Assembly: GCA_016704325.1 (NCBI GenBank)
Contig: JADJAG010000007.1
Span: forward strand, 1 to 64,000
Source of the DNA: Chitinophagaceae bacterium
GTDB taxonomy: Bacteria; Bacteroidota; Bacteroidia; Chitinophagales; UBA10324
Length of the DNA: 64,000 nt
Reading direction: 5' to 3'
The notes below the pieces were generated by a model that worked only from the letters and a program-made list of their open reading frames with translations, ran no database searches and was not told the origin of the DNA. The first letter of the stretch is position 1. Each line of letters starts with the position of its first letter. Both the position numbers and the translations under genes were made by a program. This document shows, piece after piece, positions 26,278 through 35,753 of the stretch.

Positions 26278-29268
26278 TCACTGCTTCACAAACTTCTCCA
26301 CCTGCAACAATTTATTCGCTTCCAACACATTCACAAAATATAAACCCTGAGCTAACTCGGCAACGGAAAACTCCAGCGTAAAATCTGTAGGTTCAATTAT
26401 TTTGAGTTGTTTGCCGGTAACATCTGTAATCTGAATACTCACATTTTCAATGTAATTCAACTCTATAGTAATTTTATCTTTAGCTGGATTGGGATAAAGA
26501 GAAACAATACTTTCGTTTCCTAATCGGCAGGTAAGGCTAATAGTTGTCTTATTTGTAAAGGCACTACAACCGGTTGATGTTTTTGTGATCTTGCACTTAT
26601 ACTTTGCATCTTTGGTAGCAGGATAAGTAGCGTTTGTAGCGCCGGCAATGGGATTGTTTCCCTTGTACCATTGATAGATAACATCAGTTGAAGTGGAGGA
26701 TGCAGTTAAAACAGTTGAATTTCCTGCACACATAGTTACGGTTCCGCTTGGAGAAATAGTGGCAGAGGGATTTTTATTGACTGTGATGTGAATGATATTG
26801 GATGTACCCGAGCATACTGAGTTTGAGCCAATGCAGGAATAATCACCAGTTTTGGTAGCAGTGTATGTTTCCAGTGTTGCTCCGGTAATAGGTGCCCCGT
26901 TCTTTAACCATTGGTATGAAATATTGGGAATTGGCATTTTTAAAATTGCGCTGCCTGCTGTGCAAAAAGTGTCTGAACCATCAAGTATATTAATAAAGAA
27001 ATTATTTTCACAATCACTTTCCGTGATGTTTACTATCCAATAATCGTAGCCACCATGATTTCCAGAAACATCACCGTCATTTGAGTTTGAGTATCCCCCA
27101 ACAACAAATCCACCATCATTTAGTGGCTCAATTGACCACACTGCATCATCAAGGTTACCACCAAAAGACTTTTGCCATATTAAATTTCCACTTAAATCTA
27201 TTTTAATAATCCAAGAGTTGGGTGGTTCGCTAAAGTTTCCAGAAACATCACCATCATTTGAGTACGCTGTTCCACCAACTAGATAGCCTATACCATCATG
27301 TGACTTCTTTATTGAGAAAGCGTTTTCTTGGCTACTCCCTCCTAAAGTTTTTTCCCAGACTAAAGCACCATCCATATTTAATTTTACGATCCAATAATCT
27401 CCACCCCCATGATTACCTGACACATCATTATTGTTTGATGCAGAGAAACCCGCCATGAGAAATCCACCATCGTCTGCTTGTTCAATCGAAAAACAAACAT
27501 CATTAGCACTGCCGCCTAAAGACTTTTGCCATATGAGATTGCCGTCCGTATTCAATCTTACTATCCAATAATCTGTTCCTCCATGATTTCCGGTGATATC
27601 TCCTCCGGCATTCGACCAGGAATGTCCTGCAACGATATATCCCCCATCAGAAGTTTGATCAATTGAACTTGCACTATCTTCTCCATAGCCTCCTAAGGAT
27701 TTTTGCCATACTAAATTGCCAAATGCATCTAATTTTACAATCCAGTAATCGTAACCCGAATGATTACCAGAAACATCACCATCGTTTGAGTTTGAATGTC
27801 CTGCAACTATATAACCACCATCAGATGTTTGTACAATGGCGTTTGCTCCATCATAGCCTGATCCTCCAAGACATTTCTGCCACTCTATTTCACCACTCTC
27901 ATCCATTTTAATAATCAAGTAATCACTTGCTCCATGATTGCCCGAAATGTAACTGTCATTAGAGTTTGAAGATCCCGCAATGATAAATCCACCATCATTA
28001 GTTTGATCCATCGCTCTATCGTAAGAAATACTTTCATCTCCGTATCCTCCTAATGATTTTTGCCATAACAACTCTCCATCCATATTTAATCTTAACATCC
28101 AAAGATCTGTTCCGCCTCTGTGGTCAGAAATATCCCCATTAACTGAATGAGAATAACCTATTCCAGCATACCCTCCGTCAGTTGTTTGTTTAATTGAAGC
28201 AATCCAATCATCATTGCTACCACCGTAACTTTTCTGCCAAACAATCGAAGAATTAACGGGTGGCACTTCAACACATCCCATCGAACTTTGCAAACTTAAA
28301 CGGGTGGTGTTTAGGGTTGCGGTCATAACCTCAGACTGATCCAGGGTAAAGAGGTTCATGCCAGCATCAAACGTATAATCCATAAAATTCATAAACATAA
28401 TACCTGGTTCAATTGTATTGCACGGATCATAGCATGGAGAACCAAAACAAGTTTCATTAAAATCAAATTGTAGTGGTGTATCTTCTAAACCATCATCATC
28501 TGAACAAGTTGCAAGTATTCCTGTAAAAAATCCCCAGATGTGTTTTAGATTTAACCAATGTCCAACCTCGTGGGTTGCGGTTCTACCTTTATTATATGGG
28601 AGAATTACTGTTCCCATTGTTCCAAACGCTTGATAATCTACAACCACTCCATCTTCTCCGCCAGAGGCCTCATCTGGAAAAGTAGCAAATCCAACAATTT
28701 CTTGTCCGATCAAATTTGTGGTAAGATCGCAAACCCAAATATTTAGATATGATTCCTTTGGCCAAGCATTTGCCCCTCCGGTTTCTTGATGCTTCATTTT
28801 GTCTCCTTGCTTGAAGCTTGTTCTCGTGGTTTGAACGCGAACTATTCCATTTGTGGAATTTCCACTTGGGTCTCTATTTGCAAGGCAAAATTGAATATTA
28901 GAATTAGCAGCAATTCCTTGCCATACAAGGGGAGTATTAGCTGCATCAGCGTTTGATCGGGAATAGTCTTCATTAAGAACATCAATTTGAGATTTAATTT
29001 GTTCATATAAAATATTTTCTTCTTCAATATTCCAAACCACATGTACTACCACCGGAATTGTTACTAGATCACGCGGTGCACTTCCCTTGTTTTCACTGAT
29101 CCATTGTTGAATTTTTATTTCATTGTCATTAAGTCTCTGTTGAAGAGAAGAGTCTTTACTAATAAGCATTTCCAAATGCTCCATTGTGCCACATCTTTGA
29201 GTAATTTGAGCTATACCCGAATAGGAAATTAAGATTAAGATGTTGCCGAGTAGAATTAGTTTCTTCAT
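26278..29268 (-). CDS. T9SS-exported M43 metalloprotease with seven-bladed propeller
   Basis: 996 aa, signal peptide to about residue 20. The catalytic domain has the HEVGHWLNLKH zinc motif (233-243) with a downstream MNFMDY Met-turn region (about 292-297), placing it in the M43 (pappalysin/cytophagalysin) family. Seven near-identical repeats of about 58 residues follow (each starts with W-Q-K-S-x-G-G and ends in D-Y-W-I-V-K-L), which match a seven-bladed beta-propeller. Two Ig-like segments with YQWxKxxxPI and a T9SS sorting domain (SLYPNPAKDK, about 920 to the end) close the protein. It is separate in strand and sequence from the M4 protease cluster. Confidence 0.85.
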   Translation of the reverse strand: MKKLILLGNILILISYSGIAQITQRCGTMEHLEMLISKDSSLQQRLNDNEIKIQQWISENKGSAPRDLVTIPVVVHVVWNIEEENILYEQIKSQIDVLNEDYSRSNADAANTPLVWQGIAANSNIQFCLANRDPSGNSTNGIVRVQTTRTSFKQGDKMKHQETGGANAWPKESYLNIWVCDLTTNLIGQEIVGFATFPDEASGGEDGVVVDYQAFGTMGTVILPYNKGRTATHEVGHWLNLKHIWGFFTGILATCSDDDGLEDTPLQFDFNETCFGSPCYDPCNTIEPGIMFMNFMDYTFDAGMNLFTLDQSEVMTATLNTTRLSLQSSMGCVEVPPVNSSIVWQKSYGGSNDDWIASIKQTTDGGYAGIGYSHSVNGDISDHRGGTDLWMLRLNMDGELLWQKSLGGYGDESISYDRAMDQTNDGGFIIAGSSNSNDSYISGNHGASDYLIIKMDESGEIEWQKCLGGSGYDGANAIVQTSDGGYIVAGHSNSNDGDVSGNHSGYDYWIVKLDAFGNLVWQKSLGGYGEDSASSIDQTSDGGYIVAGHSWSNAGGDITGNHGGTDYWIVRLNTDGNLIWQKSLGGSANDVCFSIEQADDGGFLMAGFSASNNNDVSGNHGGGDYWIVKLNMDGALVWEKTLGGSSQENAFSIKKSHDGIGYLVGGTAYSNDGDVSGNFSEPPNSWIIKIDLSGNLIWQKSFGGNLDDAVWSIEPLNDGGFVVGGYSNSNDGDVSGNHGGYDYWIVNITESDCENNFFINILDGSDTFCTAGSAILKMPIPNISYQWLKNGAPITGATLETYTATKTGDYSCIGSNSVCSGTSNIIHITVNKNPSATISPSGTVTMCAGNSTVLTASSTSTDVIYQWYKGNNPIAGATNATYPATKDAKYKCKITKTSTGCSAFTNKTTISLTCRLGNESIVSLYPNPAKDKITIELNYIENVSIQITDVTGKQLKIIEPTDFTLEFSVAELAQGLYFVNVLEANKLLQVEKFVKQ

Positions 29269-29484
29269 CGTTAGATTTGTTTTAAATTGCTAAGAAATGC
29301 TTACACAAGATATAAACAAACCTTAACATATCTGCCTGACGCTCATGTCGCAACTTTGTACAGGATTAATAATCCGGTTCTACTGAAAAGAAGTGGTTTT
29401 CAATCCCTTACTTATTGAAACCACTAAATATCGGGTAGCATATCCTTATCCAGCCACCCTCCCCAACATTATTTCCCCACCCCC

Positions 29485-29515
29485 TTTGTAATCCCAAACT
29501 TTACCCTTACTTTTG
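29485..29515 (+). promoter_or_regulatory. Promoter of the rplA-rpoB cluster
   Basis: TTTG at 29485-29488 and TACTTTTG at 29508-29515 form a -33/-7 pair with a 19-nt gap, matching the TTG / TAnnTTTG consensus of Bacteroidota housekeeping promoters. It lies 43 bp ahead of the apparent start of rplA. Confidence 0.65.
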
Positions 29516-29558
29516 CGTTCCAATTTTTCTCAACCTCATTTATCATACCAGAAAACCA

Positions 29559-30251
29559 TTGCAGATAACCAAGAAACGCAAACAGGTCAACACTAAAGTA
29601 AAGAGTGCCCAGGCCTATACCTTGTCGGATGCATCGAACCTGATCAAGGAAGTTTCAACACCGAAATTCGATGCCTCCATCGACCTGCACATCAGGCTTG
29701 GAGTAGATCCCCGCAAAGCTGACCAGGCCATTCGTGGCGTCGCTAACCTTCCACACGGAACCGGTAAAACCAAACGCGTTTTGGTGTTTTGTAATCCTGA
29801 TAAGGAAGCCGAAGCCAAAGAGGCCGGAGCCGATTATGCCGGTTTACAGGAATTTGTGGAGAAAGTGGAAAAAGGTTGGACGGAAATAGATGTCATCATC
29901 GCTACCCCCAGCGTAATGCCCAAGATCGCTAAACTCGGTAAGATCCTCGGTCCACGTAACCTGATGCCAAACCCCAAGTCCGGTACGGTAACAGAAAATG
30001 TGGCTGATGCCATTAAAGAAGTAAAAGGCGGTAAAATCGCATTCCGCGTTGATAAACAGGGAATAGTACATGCTTCTATCGGCCGTGTTTCCTTCCCGAA
30101 GGAAAAGATTTTTGAAAATGCAAACGAGCTCATCCATACGATCGTGAAGATGAAACCATCTTCCGCCAAAGGCACCTATTTAAAGAGTGTGTATATGGCC
30201 AGTACCATGAGCCCTTCTATTTCTATAGATACTAAAACGCTAATCAACTAA
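29559..30251 (+). CDS. rplA: Ribosomal protein L1
   Basis: 230 aa; part of the large ribosomal subunit, and in many bacteria a repressor of its own operon. ITKKRKQVN, LIKEVSTPKFDASIDLHIRLGVDPRKADQ, KILGPRNLMPNPKSGTV and VHASIGRVSF are the family signatures. No ATG is in the expected place: the frame starts at TTG (29559), while an ATT GCA sits 4 bp upstream in another frame. The true start may be hidden by a small sequence error. The gene overlaps no other; rplJ starts 3 bp past its stop. rplK, normally just upstream, is absent here. Confidence 0.9.
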   Translation: MQITKKRKQVNTKVKSAQAYTLSDASNLIKEVSTPKFDASIDLHIRLGVDPRKADQAIRGVANLPHGTGKTKRVLVFCNPDKEAEAKEAGADYAGLQEFVEKVEKGWTEIDVIIATPSVMPKIAKLGKILGPRNLMPNPKSGTVTENVADAIKEVKGGKIAFRVDKQGIVHASIGRVSFPKEKIFENANELIHTIVKMKPSSAKGTYLKSVYMASTMSPSISIDTKTLIN

Positions 30252-30254
30252 CCG

Positions 30255-30780
30255 ATGGATAAGGCAACCAAAAAAGTAGCAATTGCTGAGCTGACCGAGA
30301 GGTTTTCAAAAGCAACCAATTTTTTACCTGGCTGACGCTTCCCATCTGAATGTGGAGCAGATCAATAAACTGCGCCGCCTGTGTTTTAAGCAGGGTGTAG
30401 AGTTTAAAGTAGCCAAAAATACACTTATCAGGAAGGCGCTCGAGTCAATCGGTACCGGTTATGATGGATTGTTTGAAGCACTGCAGGGACCTACTTCCGT
30501 TATGTTTTCGGAAACAGGATCCATTCCTGCTAAGGTGATCAAGGAATTCAGAAAGGCCGGAGATAAACCGGTGCTGAAAGCAGCTTATATTGACAGTGCG
30601 ATCTACCTCGGCGATACTTCGCTCGATGAGCTTTCAAAGCTGAAAACCAAACACGAACTGATCGGCGAGATCATCGGTTTACTGCAGTCACCTGCAAAGA
30701 ACGTGATCGGTGCATTGCAATCCGGCGGACACAAGCTTTCAGGCATCTTAAAAACTTTAGAAGACAGACCTTCAAACTAA
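30255..30780 (+). CDS. rplJ: Ribosomal protein L10 (frameshift by one T)
   Basis: The protein is 174 aa when corrected. It begins with the ATG at 30255 (MDKATKKVAIAELTERFSK) and continues in the next frame from about 30330 (LADASHLNVEQINKLRRLCF). A run of six T after CAA at about 30320-30325 must lose one to join the two (ATNFYLADAS). L10 binds the L7/L12 stalk and rRNA. The total length after correction is exactly that of the family. Because L10 is essential, a sequencing error is more likely than a genuine mutation. Confidence 0.85.
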
Positions 30781-30885
30781 AAATATTGCCGGAAAAAGGT
30801 GTTAGTGGGAAGCTTCCTCTTACACGCACTGGCTACCGGATATTACTCAATCATTCAATTCGCGAATCAATAAATCAAAACTAAA

Positions 30886-31263
30886 ATGGCAGACTTAAAA
30901 ACATTTGCTGAACAACTTGTTAACCTGACAGTAAAAGAGGTGAACGAACTCGCCAAAATACTGAAAGACGACTATGGTATCGAACCCGCAGCAGCAGCTC
31001 CCGTAATGGCAGCCGGTGGTGGTGGTGCAGCCGCAGCCGCAGTAGAAGAAAAGACAGCTTTCGATGTAATTCTGAAAGCAGCAGGTGGTCAGAAGTTGAC
31101 AGTAGTTAAGGTGGTAAAAGACCTTACCGGACTTGGCTTGAAAGAAGCTAAAGACCTGGTAGATCAGGCTCCGAAACCTGTTAAAGAAGGCGTTTCTAAA
31201 GAGGAAGCTGAATCAATTAAAGCCAAGCTCACAGAAGCCGGCGCCGAAGTTGAAGTCAAATAA
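30886..31263 (+). CDS. rplL: Ribosomal protein L7/L12
   Basis: 125 aa; the stalk protein that recruits translation GTPases. It has an N-terminal dimerisation helix (MADLKTFAEQLVNLTVKEV), an Ala/Gly-rich hinge (about 36-57) and a globular C-terminal domain (FDVILKAAGGQKLTVVKVVKDLTGLGLKEAK). Intact reading frame. The intergenic distance to L10 is 105 bp, and 94 bp to rpoB. Confidence 0.95.
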   Translation: MADLKTFAEQLVNLTVKEVNELAKILKDDYGIEPAAAAPVMAAGGGGAAAAAVEEKTAFDVILKAAGGQKLTVVKVVKDLTGLGLKEAKDLVDQAPKPVKEGVSKEEAESIKAKLTEAGAEVEVK

Positions 31264-31283
31264 GATCCCTTTTTTGATTTATT

Positions 31284-31328
31284 AATCAGGTTTTCCGGCA
31301 GTTTACGGGAAACCTGATTCCCTTTTTT
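31284..31328 (+). terminator. Attenuator-like hairpin between rplL and rpoB
   Basis: Stem AATCAGGTTTTCCG / CGGGAAACCTGATT (31284-31297 and 31306-31319; 14 bp with one wobble), followed by CCC and six T (31323-31328). Its place between rplL and rpoB matches the partial terminator long known at the same spot in E. coli, which lowers rpoB expression relative to ribosomal proteins. Confidence 0.75.
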
Positions 31329-31357
31329 AACTAAAACAAAGGTTTCAAAAAAATCAA

Positions 31358-34300
31358 ATGGCATCAAAGAATCACGAAAGAGTCAATTTCAGCAAGACAC
31401 AGATTAAGCTCGAATATCCTGACTTACTTGGAATTCAGCTTCAGTCATTCAAAGATTTTTTCCAGTTAGAAACCACTCCTGAAAACAGGAAGAACGAAGG
31501 GCTCTACCGCGTATTCACTGAAAATTTCCCGATCAGTGATGCACGGAACATCTTCGTATTGGAATTTCTGGATTATTTTGTAGATCCGCCCCGTTATACG
31601 ATTGAAGAATGTATTGAACGTGGATTAACCCACAGCGTGCCCTTAAAAGCAAAGCTGCGCCTGAGCTGTAACGATCCCGAACACATCGATTTCCAAACGA
31701 TTGTGCAGGATGTGTTTTTGGGAAATATTCCCTACATGACACCCAAAGGTACCTTCCTCATTAATGGTGCTGAAAGGGTAGTTGTATCACAGTTGCATCG
31801 TTCACCCGGCGTGTTCTTCGGACAATCCGTTCACCCGAACGGTACCCGCATTTATTCCGCAAGGGTTATTCCTTTTAAAGGGGCCTGGATGGAATTTGCA
31901 ACGGACATCAACAATGTGATGTACGCTTACATCGACCGTAAAAAGAAATTCCCGGTTACCACCTTATTGCGTGCAATAGGATGGGATACCGATAAAGAGA
32001 TATTGACCCTGTTTGAATTGTCGGATGAAATTCCTGCAAAACAAGCTGACCTCAAAAAAGCCATCGGCCGCAAACTCGCAGCCCGAGTATTAAGAAGCTG
32101 GAACGAAGATTTCGTGGATGAGGATACGGGCGAAGTAGTTACCATTACCCGTAATGAAGTGGTGCTGGAGCGCGATACCGTTTTAACCGAAGATAATATC
32201 GGTGAGATTCTGGAAACTGGCATTGATACCGTGATCCTTCAAAAGGAATTGGTAGGTGCTGATTATTCCATTATCTATAACACCCTTCAAAAAGATACTT
32301 CCAATTCAGAATTAGAAGCTGTTCAGTACATCTACCGCCAATTGCGCGGTGCTGATGCGCCTGATGATGAAACAGCCCGTGGCATTATCGAGAAGTTGTT
32401 CTTCTCCGATAAGCGTTACGATCTGGGAGAAGTAGGCCGTTATAAGATCAACCAGAAATTAAGAAAGGAAACTGAGCTCGATACCAAGGTATTGACGAAA
32501 GAAGATATCGTTGCGATTGTAAAGTATTTAGTGCAGTTGGTGAATGATAAAGCAGTGGTGGATGATATTGATCATCTCAGCAATCGTCGTGTAAGAACGG
32601 TAGGAGAGCAGTTGTACGCTCAGTTCGGTGTTGGTTTGGCCCGCATGGCACGTACCATCCGCGAACGCATGAATGTTCGTGACAATGAGGTGTTCACACC
32701 TATTGACCTGATCAATGCACGTACGCTTTCCTCTGTAATCAATTCCTTCTTCGGAACATCACAGTTATCACAATTCCTCGATCAAACCAATCCGTTGGCA
32801 GAGATCACCCACAAGCGTCGTATATCAGCGCTTGGTCCCGGTGGTCTTTCGCGCGAACGTGCAGGTTTTGAGGTACGTGACGTTCACTATTCTCACTATG
32901 GACGACTTTGCACCATTGAAACACCGGAAGGACCGAACATCGGATTGATCTCTACACTGTGTGTTCATGCGAAGATTAACCGCATGGGATTCATTGAAAC
33001 GCCATACATGAAAGTGCATAATGGCAAGGTAGAGTTGAAGAAGAAAGTAGAATTCCTTTCTGCAGATGAAGAAGATGAAAAAGTAATTGCACAAGCCAAT
33101 GTGCCGATCAATGAAAAGGGCGAATTCAAAATAGACCGGATCAAAAGTCGTCACCAGGGTGATTTCCCGATAGTGGAACCTGATAAGGTTGAATACATGG
33201 ATGTGGCACCGAACCAGATCGTTGGTTTGTCTGCTTCCCTGATTCCATTCCTTGAACATGATGATGCCAACCGTGCACTCATGGGCTCTAATATGCAACG
33301 TCAGTCAGTGCCCTTGTTGAAACCTGAGTCTCCGATTGTTGGAACAGGTCTTGAAGGTAAAGCCGCTGTGGATTCGCGCATGTTGCTGAATGCAGAAACG
33401 AACGGCGTAGTAGAATATGTAGATGCTGATGAAATTGTGGTGAACTACGAGCGTACCGATGAACAGGATATGACCAGTTTCGATACCGGTCGTACCGTTT
33501 ATAAATTATTGAAATTCAAAAAAACCAATCAAAGCACCTGTATCAATCTGAAACCTATCGTGAAGAAAGGCGACAAGGTGAAGACAGGACAGATTCTTTG
33601 CGAAGGATATGCTACACAAGATGGTGAACTGGCATTAGGACAGAATCTGCAAGTGGCATTCATGCCCTGGAAGGGTTATAACTTTGAGGATGCTATTGTA
33701 TTGAGCGAAAGAATTGTAAGGGAAGATATCTTTACCTCCATACATATTGAAGAATACGAACTGGAAGTACGGGATACGAAACTGGGAGAAGAAGAGTTGA
33801 CACCCGACATACCAAACGTAAGTGAGGAAGCAACCCGCAACCTCGATGATTTCGGAATCATCCGTGTCGGTGCACATGTAAAAGAAGGCGATATCCTGAT
33901 AGGAAAAATTACACCCAAGGGTGAAAGTGATCCGACTCCGGAAGAGAAATTGCTGAGAGCCATCTTCGGTGATAAAGCCGGTGATGTGAAGGATGCATCG
34001 TTGAAAGCACCACCATCTACAGAAGGTGTGGTGATTGACAAAAGCTTTTCTCCCGTGCCAAGAAGGATAAGAATTCTAAAGCTAAAGAAAAGGTCTCCCT
34101 CGAGAAACTGGAGAAGGAACATTCCAAGGCAACATCTGTAATCAAAGATACCCTCATTGAGAAGCTGATGAAGTTGCTGAAGGATAAGACTTCAAAAGGA
34201 ATCACCAACGTGTACAAAGAGGTGGTGGTTGCGAAAGGGACTAAGTTCAGCGCCAAGATTCTGAATGATATCAATTACCAGGAGGTTGACCAGGGAAACT

Positions 34301-35160
34301 GGACTAACGATGATCATACCAATGAGCTGATTAAGATACTGCTTCATAATTACACCATTAAGCACAATGAAGAAGTAGGTCGCTATAAGCGCGAAAAATT
34401 CAATATCAGTATTGGTGATGAATTACCTTCCGGTGTATTGAAGCTGGCTAAAGTGTACCTCGCTAAAAAGCGTAAGCTGAAAGTGGGAGATAAGTTGGCC
34501 GGACGTCACGGTAATAAAGGTATTGTTGCGAAGATTGTACGTGATGAAGACATGCCTTTCCTGGAAGATGGAACTGCTGTTGACATTGTGTTAAATCCGT
34601 TGGGTGTACCATCCCGTATGAACCTGGGACAGATCTATGAGACGGTGTTAGGTTGGGCAGGATGGAAGTTGGGTATGAAATTTTCTACCCCAATATTTGA
34701 CGGAGCATCTATTGAAGAGATTGAAGGTTACATCGAAAAGGCTGGCTTACCGACTCTTGGTAAAACATATCTCTACGATGGTGAATCCGGAGATCGTTTC
34801 CATCAACCGGCAACTGTTGGTGTGATCTACATGCTGAAACTTTCACACATGGTGGATGATAAGATGCATGCGCGTTCCATCGGTCCTTACTCATTGATTA
34901 CGCAGCAGCCTTTGGGTGGTAAAGCACAGTTCGGCGGACAGCGTTTCGGTGAAATGGAAGTATGGGCACTGGAAGCATACGGCGCATCCAATATTCTTCA
35001 GGAATTGCTCACCATTAAATCTGATGATATTGTGGGAAGAGCCAAGGCCTATGAAGCGATCGTGAAGGGTGAAAACCTGCCGAAGCCGAATGTTCCGGAA
35101 TCATTCAATGTATTGGTTCATGAATTAAGAGGATTAGCGCTTGATCTGAAATTTGATTAA
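31358..35160 (+). CDS. rpoB: RNA polymerase beta subunit (frameshift by one A)
   Basis: The reading frame ends at 34141 after 927 aa and resumes at 34168 in another frame to a proper C-terminus (VLVHELRGLALDLKFD). The sequence at 34040-34043 is AAAA; adding one A restores VVIDKKLFSRAKKDKNSKAKEK and joins both parts into 1267 aa, normal for Bacteroidota. Conserved blocks include GPGGLSRERAGFEVRDVHYSHYGR, SSLSRERA-type rif-region residues upstream (SQFLDQTNPLAEITHKRRIS) and GDKLAGRHGNKG near the catalytic core. The gene is essential, so this is almost certainly a base-calling error. rpoC does not follow (see findings). Confidence 0.9.
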
Positions 35161-35206
35161 TCATTAGCGGTGTTGCCTGCAACATCAGTAATACATGCTG
35201 ATAGAA

Positions 35207-35237
35207 AGCCACTTTGCGAAAGCAGGGTGGCTTTTTT
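35207..35237 (+). terminator. Strong rho-independent terminator after rpoB
   Basis: AGCCACTTTGC (35207-35217), loop GAAA, GCAGGGTGGCT (35222-35232), then TTTTT. The 11-bp stem has two G-T pairs and a tetraloop of the stable GNRA type. It follows the rpoB stop by 47 bp and shows that the transcript ends here. Confidence 0.85.
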
Positions 35238-35389
35238 GATTGTAGATTGTAATGGTATGTTATTTATAGAGAAAATATGCCAATCAGCCGGGTTGAGCTA
35301 GGATGGAAGCATGCTGAGATACTTAGAAAAAAGACTCTGGAAATTTAATAAGAAAGATGGTTGTGATTGAGAGCAATCGAGCAGCGCTC

Positions 35390-35605
35390 CTATTCCCAGA
35401 CAGGATTTCTTTTTCTTGTAATATACTTCTTCAGGTTAATCCAGAAGGCCAGAATCAGATAAATAATGATCGGAGAACTGATACCGATAAAAGCCGTATA
35501 GATAAAAAACAATCGGATATAAGACGAGGCAATGCCAAGTTTCTCACCCAGGTATGAGCAGACGCCGAAAATTCTGCCCTCAACAAAGTACTTCATCCGG
35601 TTCAT
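35390..35605 (-). CDS. PspC-domain membrane protein
   Basis: 71 aa with the PspC hallmark: GRIFGVCSYLGEKLGI followed by a hydrophobic helix pair (SSYIRLFFIYTAFIGISSPIIIYLILAFW). PspC-type proteins sense membrane stress together with PspB/A in enterobacteria; here it stands alone as in many Bacteroidota. It is the only small protein in the gap between rpoB and the DUF2851 gene. Confidence 0.75.
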   Translation of the reverse strand: MNRMKYFVEGRIFGVCSYLGEKLGIASSYIRLFFIYTAFIGISSPIIIYLILAFWINLKKYITRKRNPVWE

Positions 35606-35753
35606 TTGCCAAAAATAGTAGCTTTCTTATGAATTATCAAGCAAGTTTTTCACAGAGGTGATTGGGGTTTGAGATATACATCGTCCAATTGTTGTGGAAT
35701 TGCCTTGCCTTGATCGCAATTTCCGGAAGTGCATTCCCATCTGATACAAGCCT

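Noticed and set aside
29834..30175. Minus-strand ORF of 113 aa over rplA
   Set aside because: It is a frame opposite a conserved ribosomal gene and shows no independent coding sign.
34022..34170. Programmed ribosomal frameshift in rpoB
   Set aside because: No slippery heptamer with a downstream pseudoknot is evident, and similar single-base faults occur in unrelated genes nearby.
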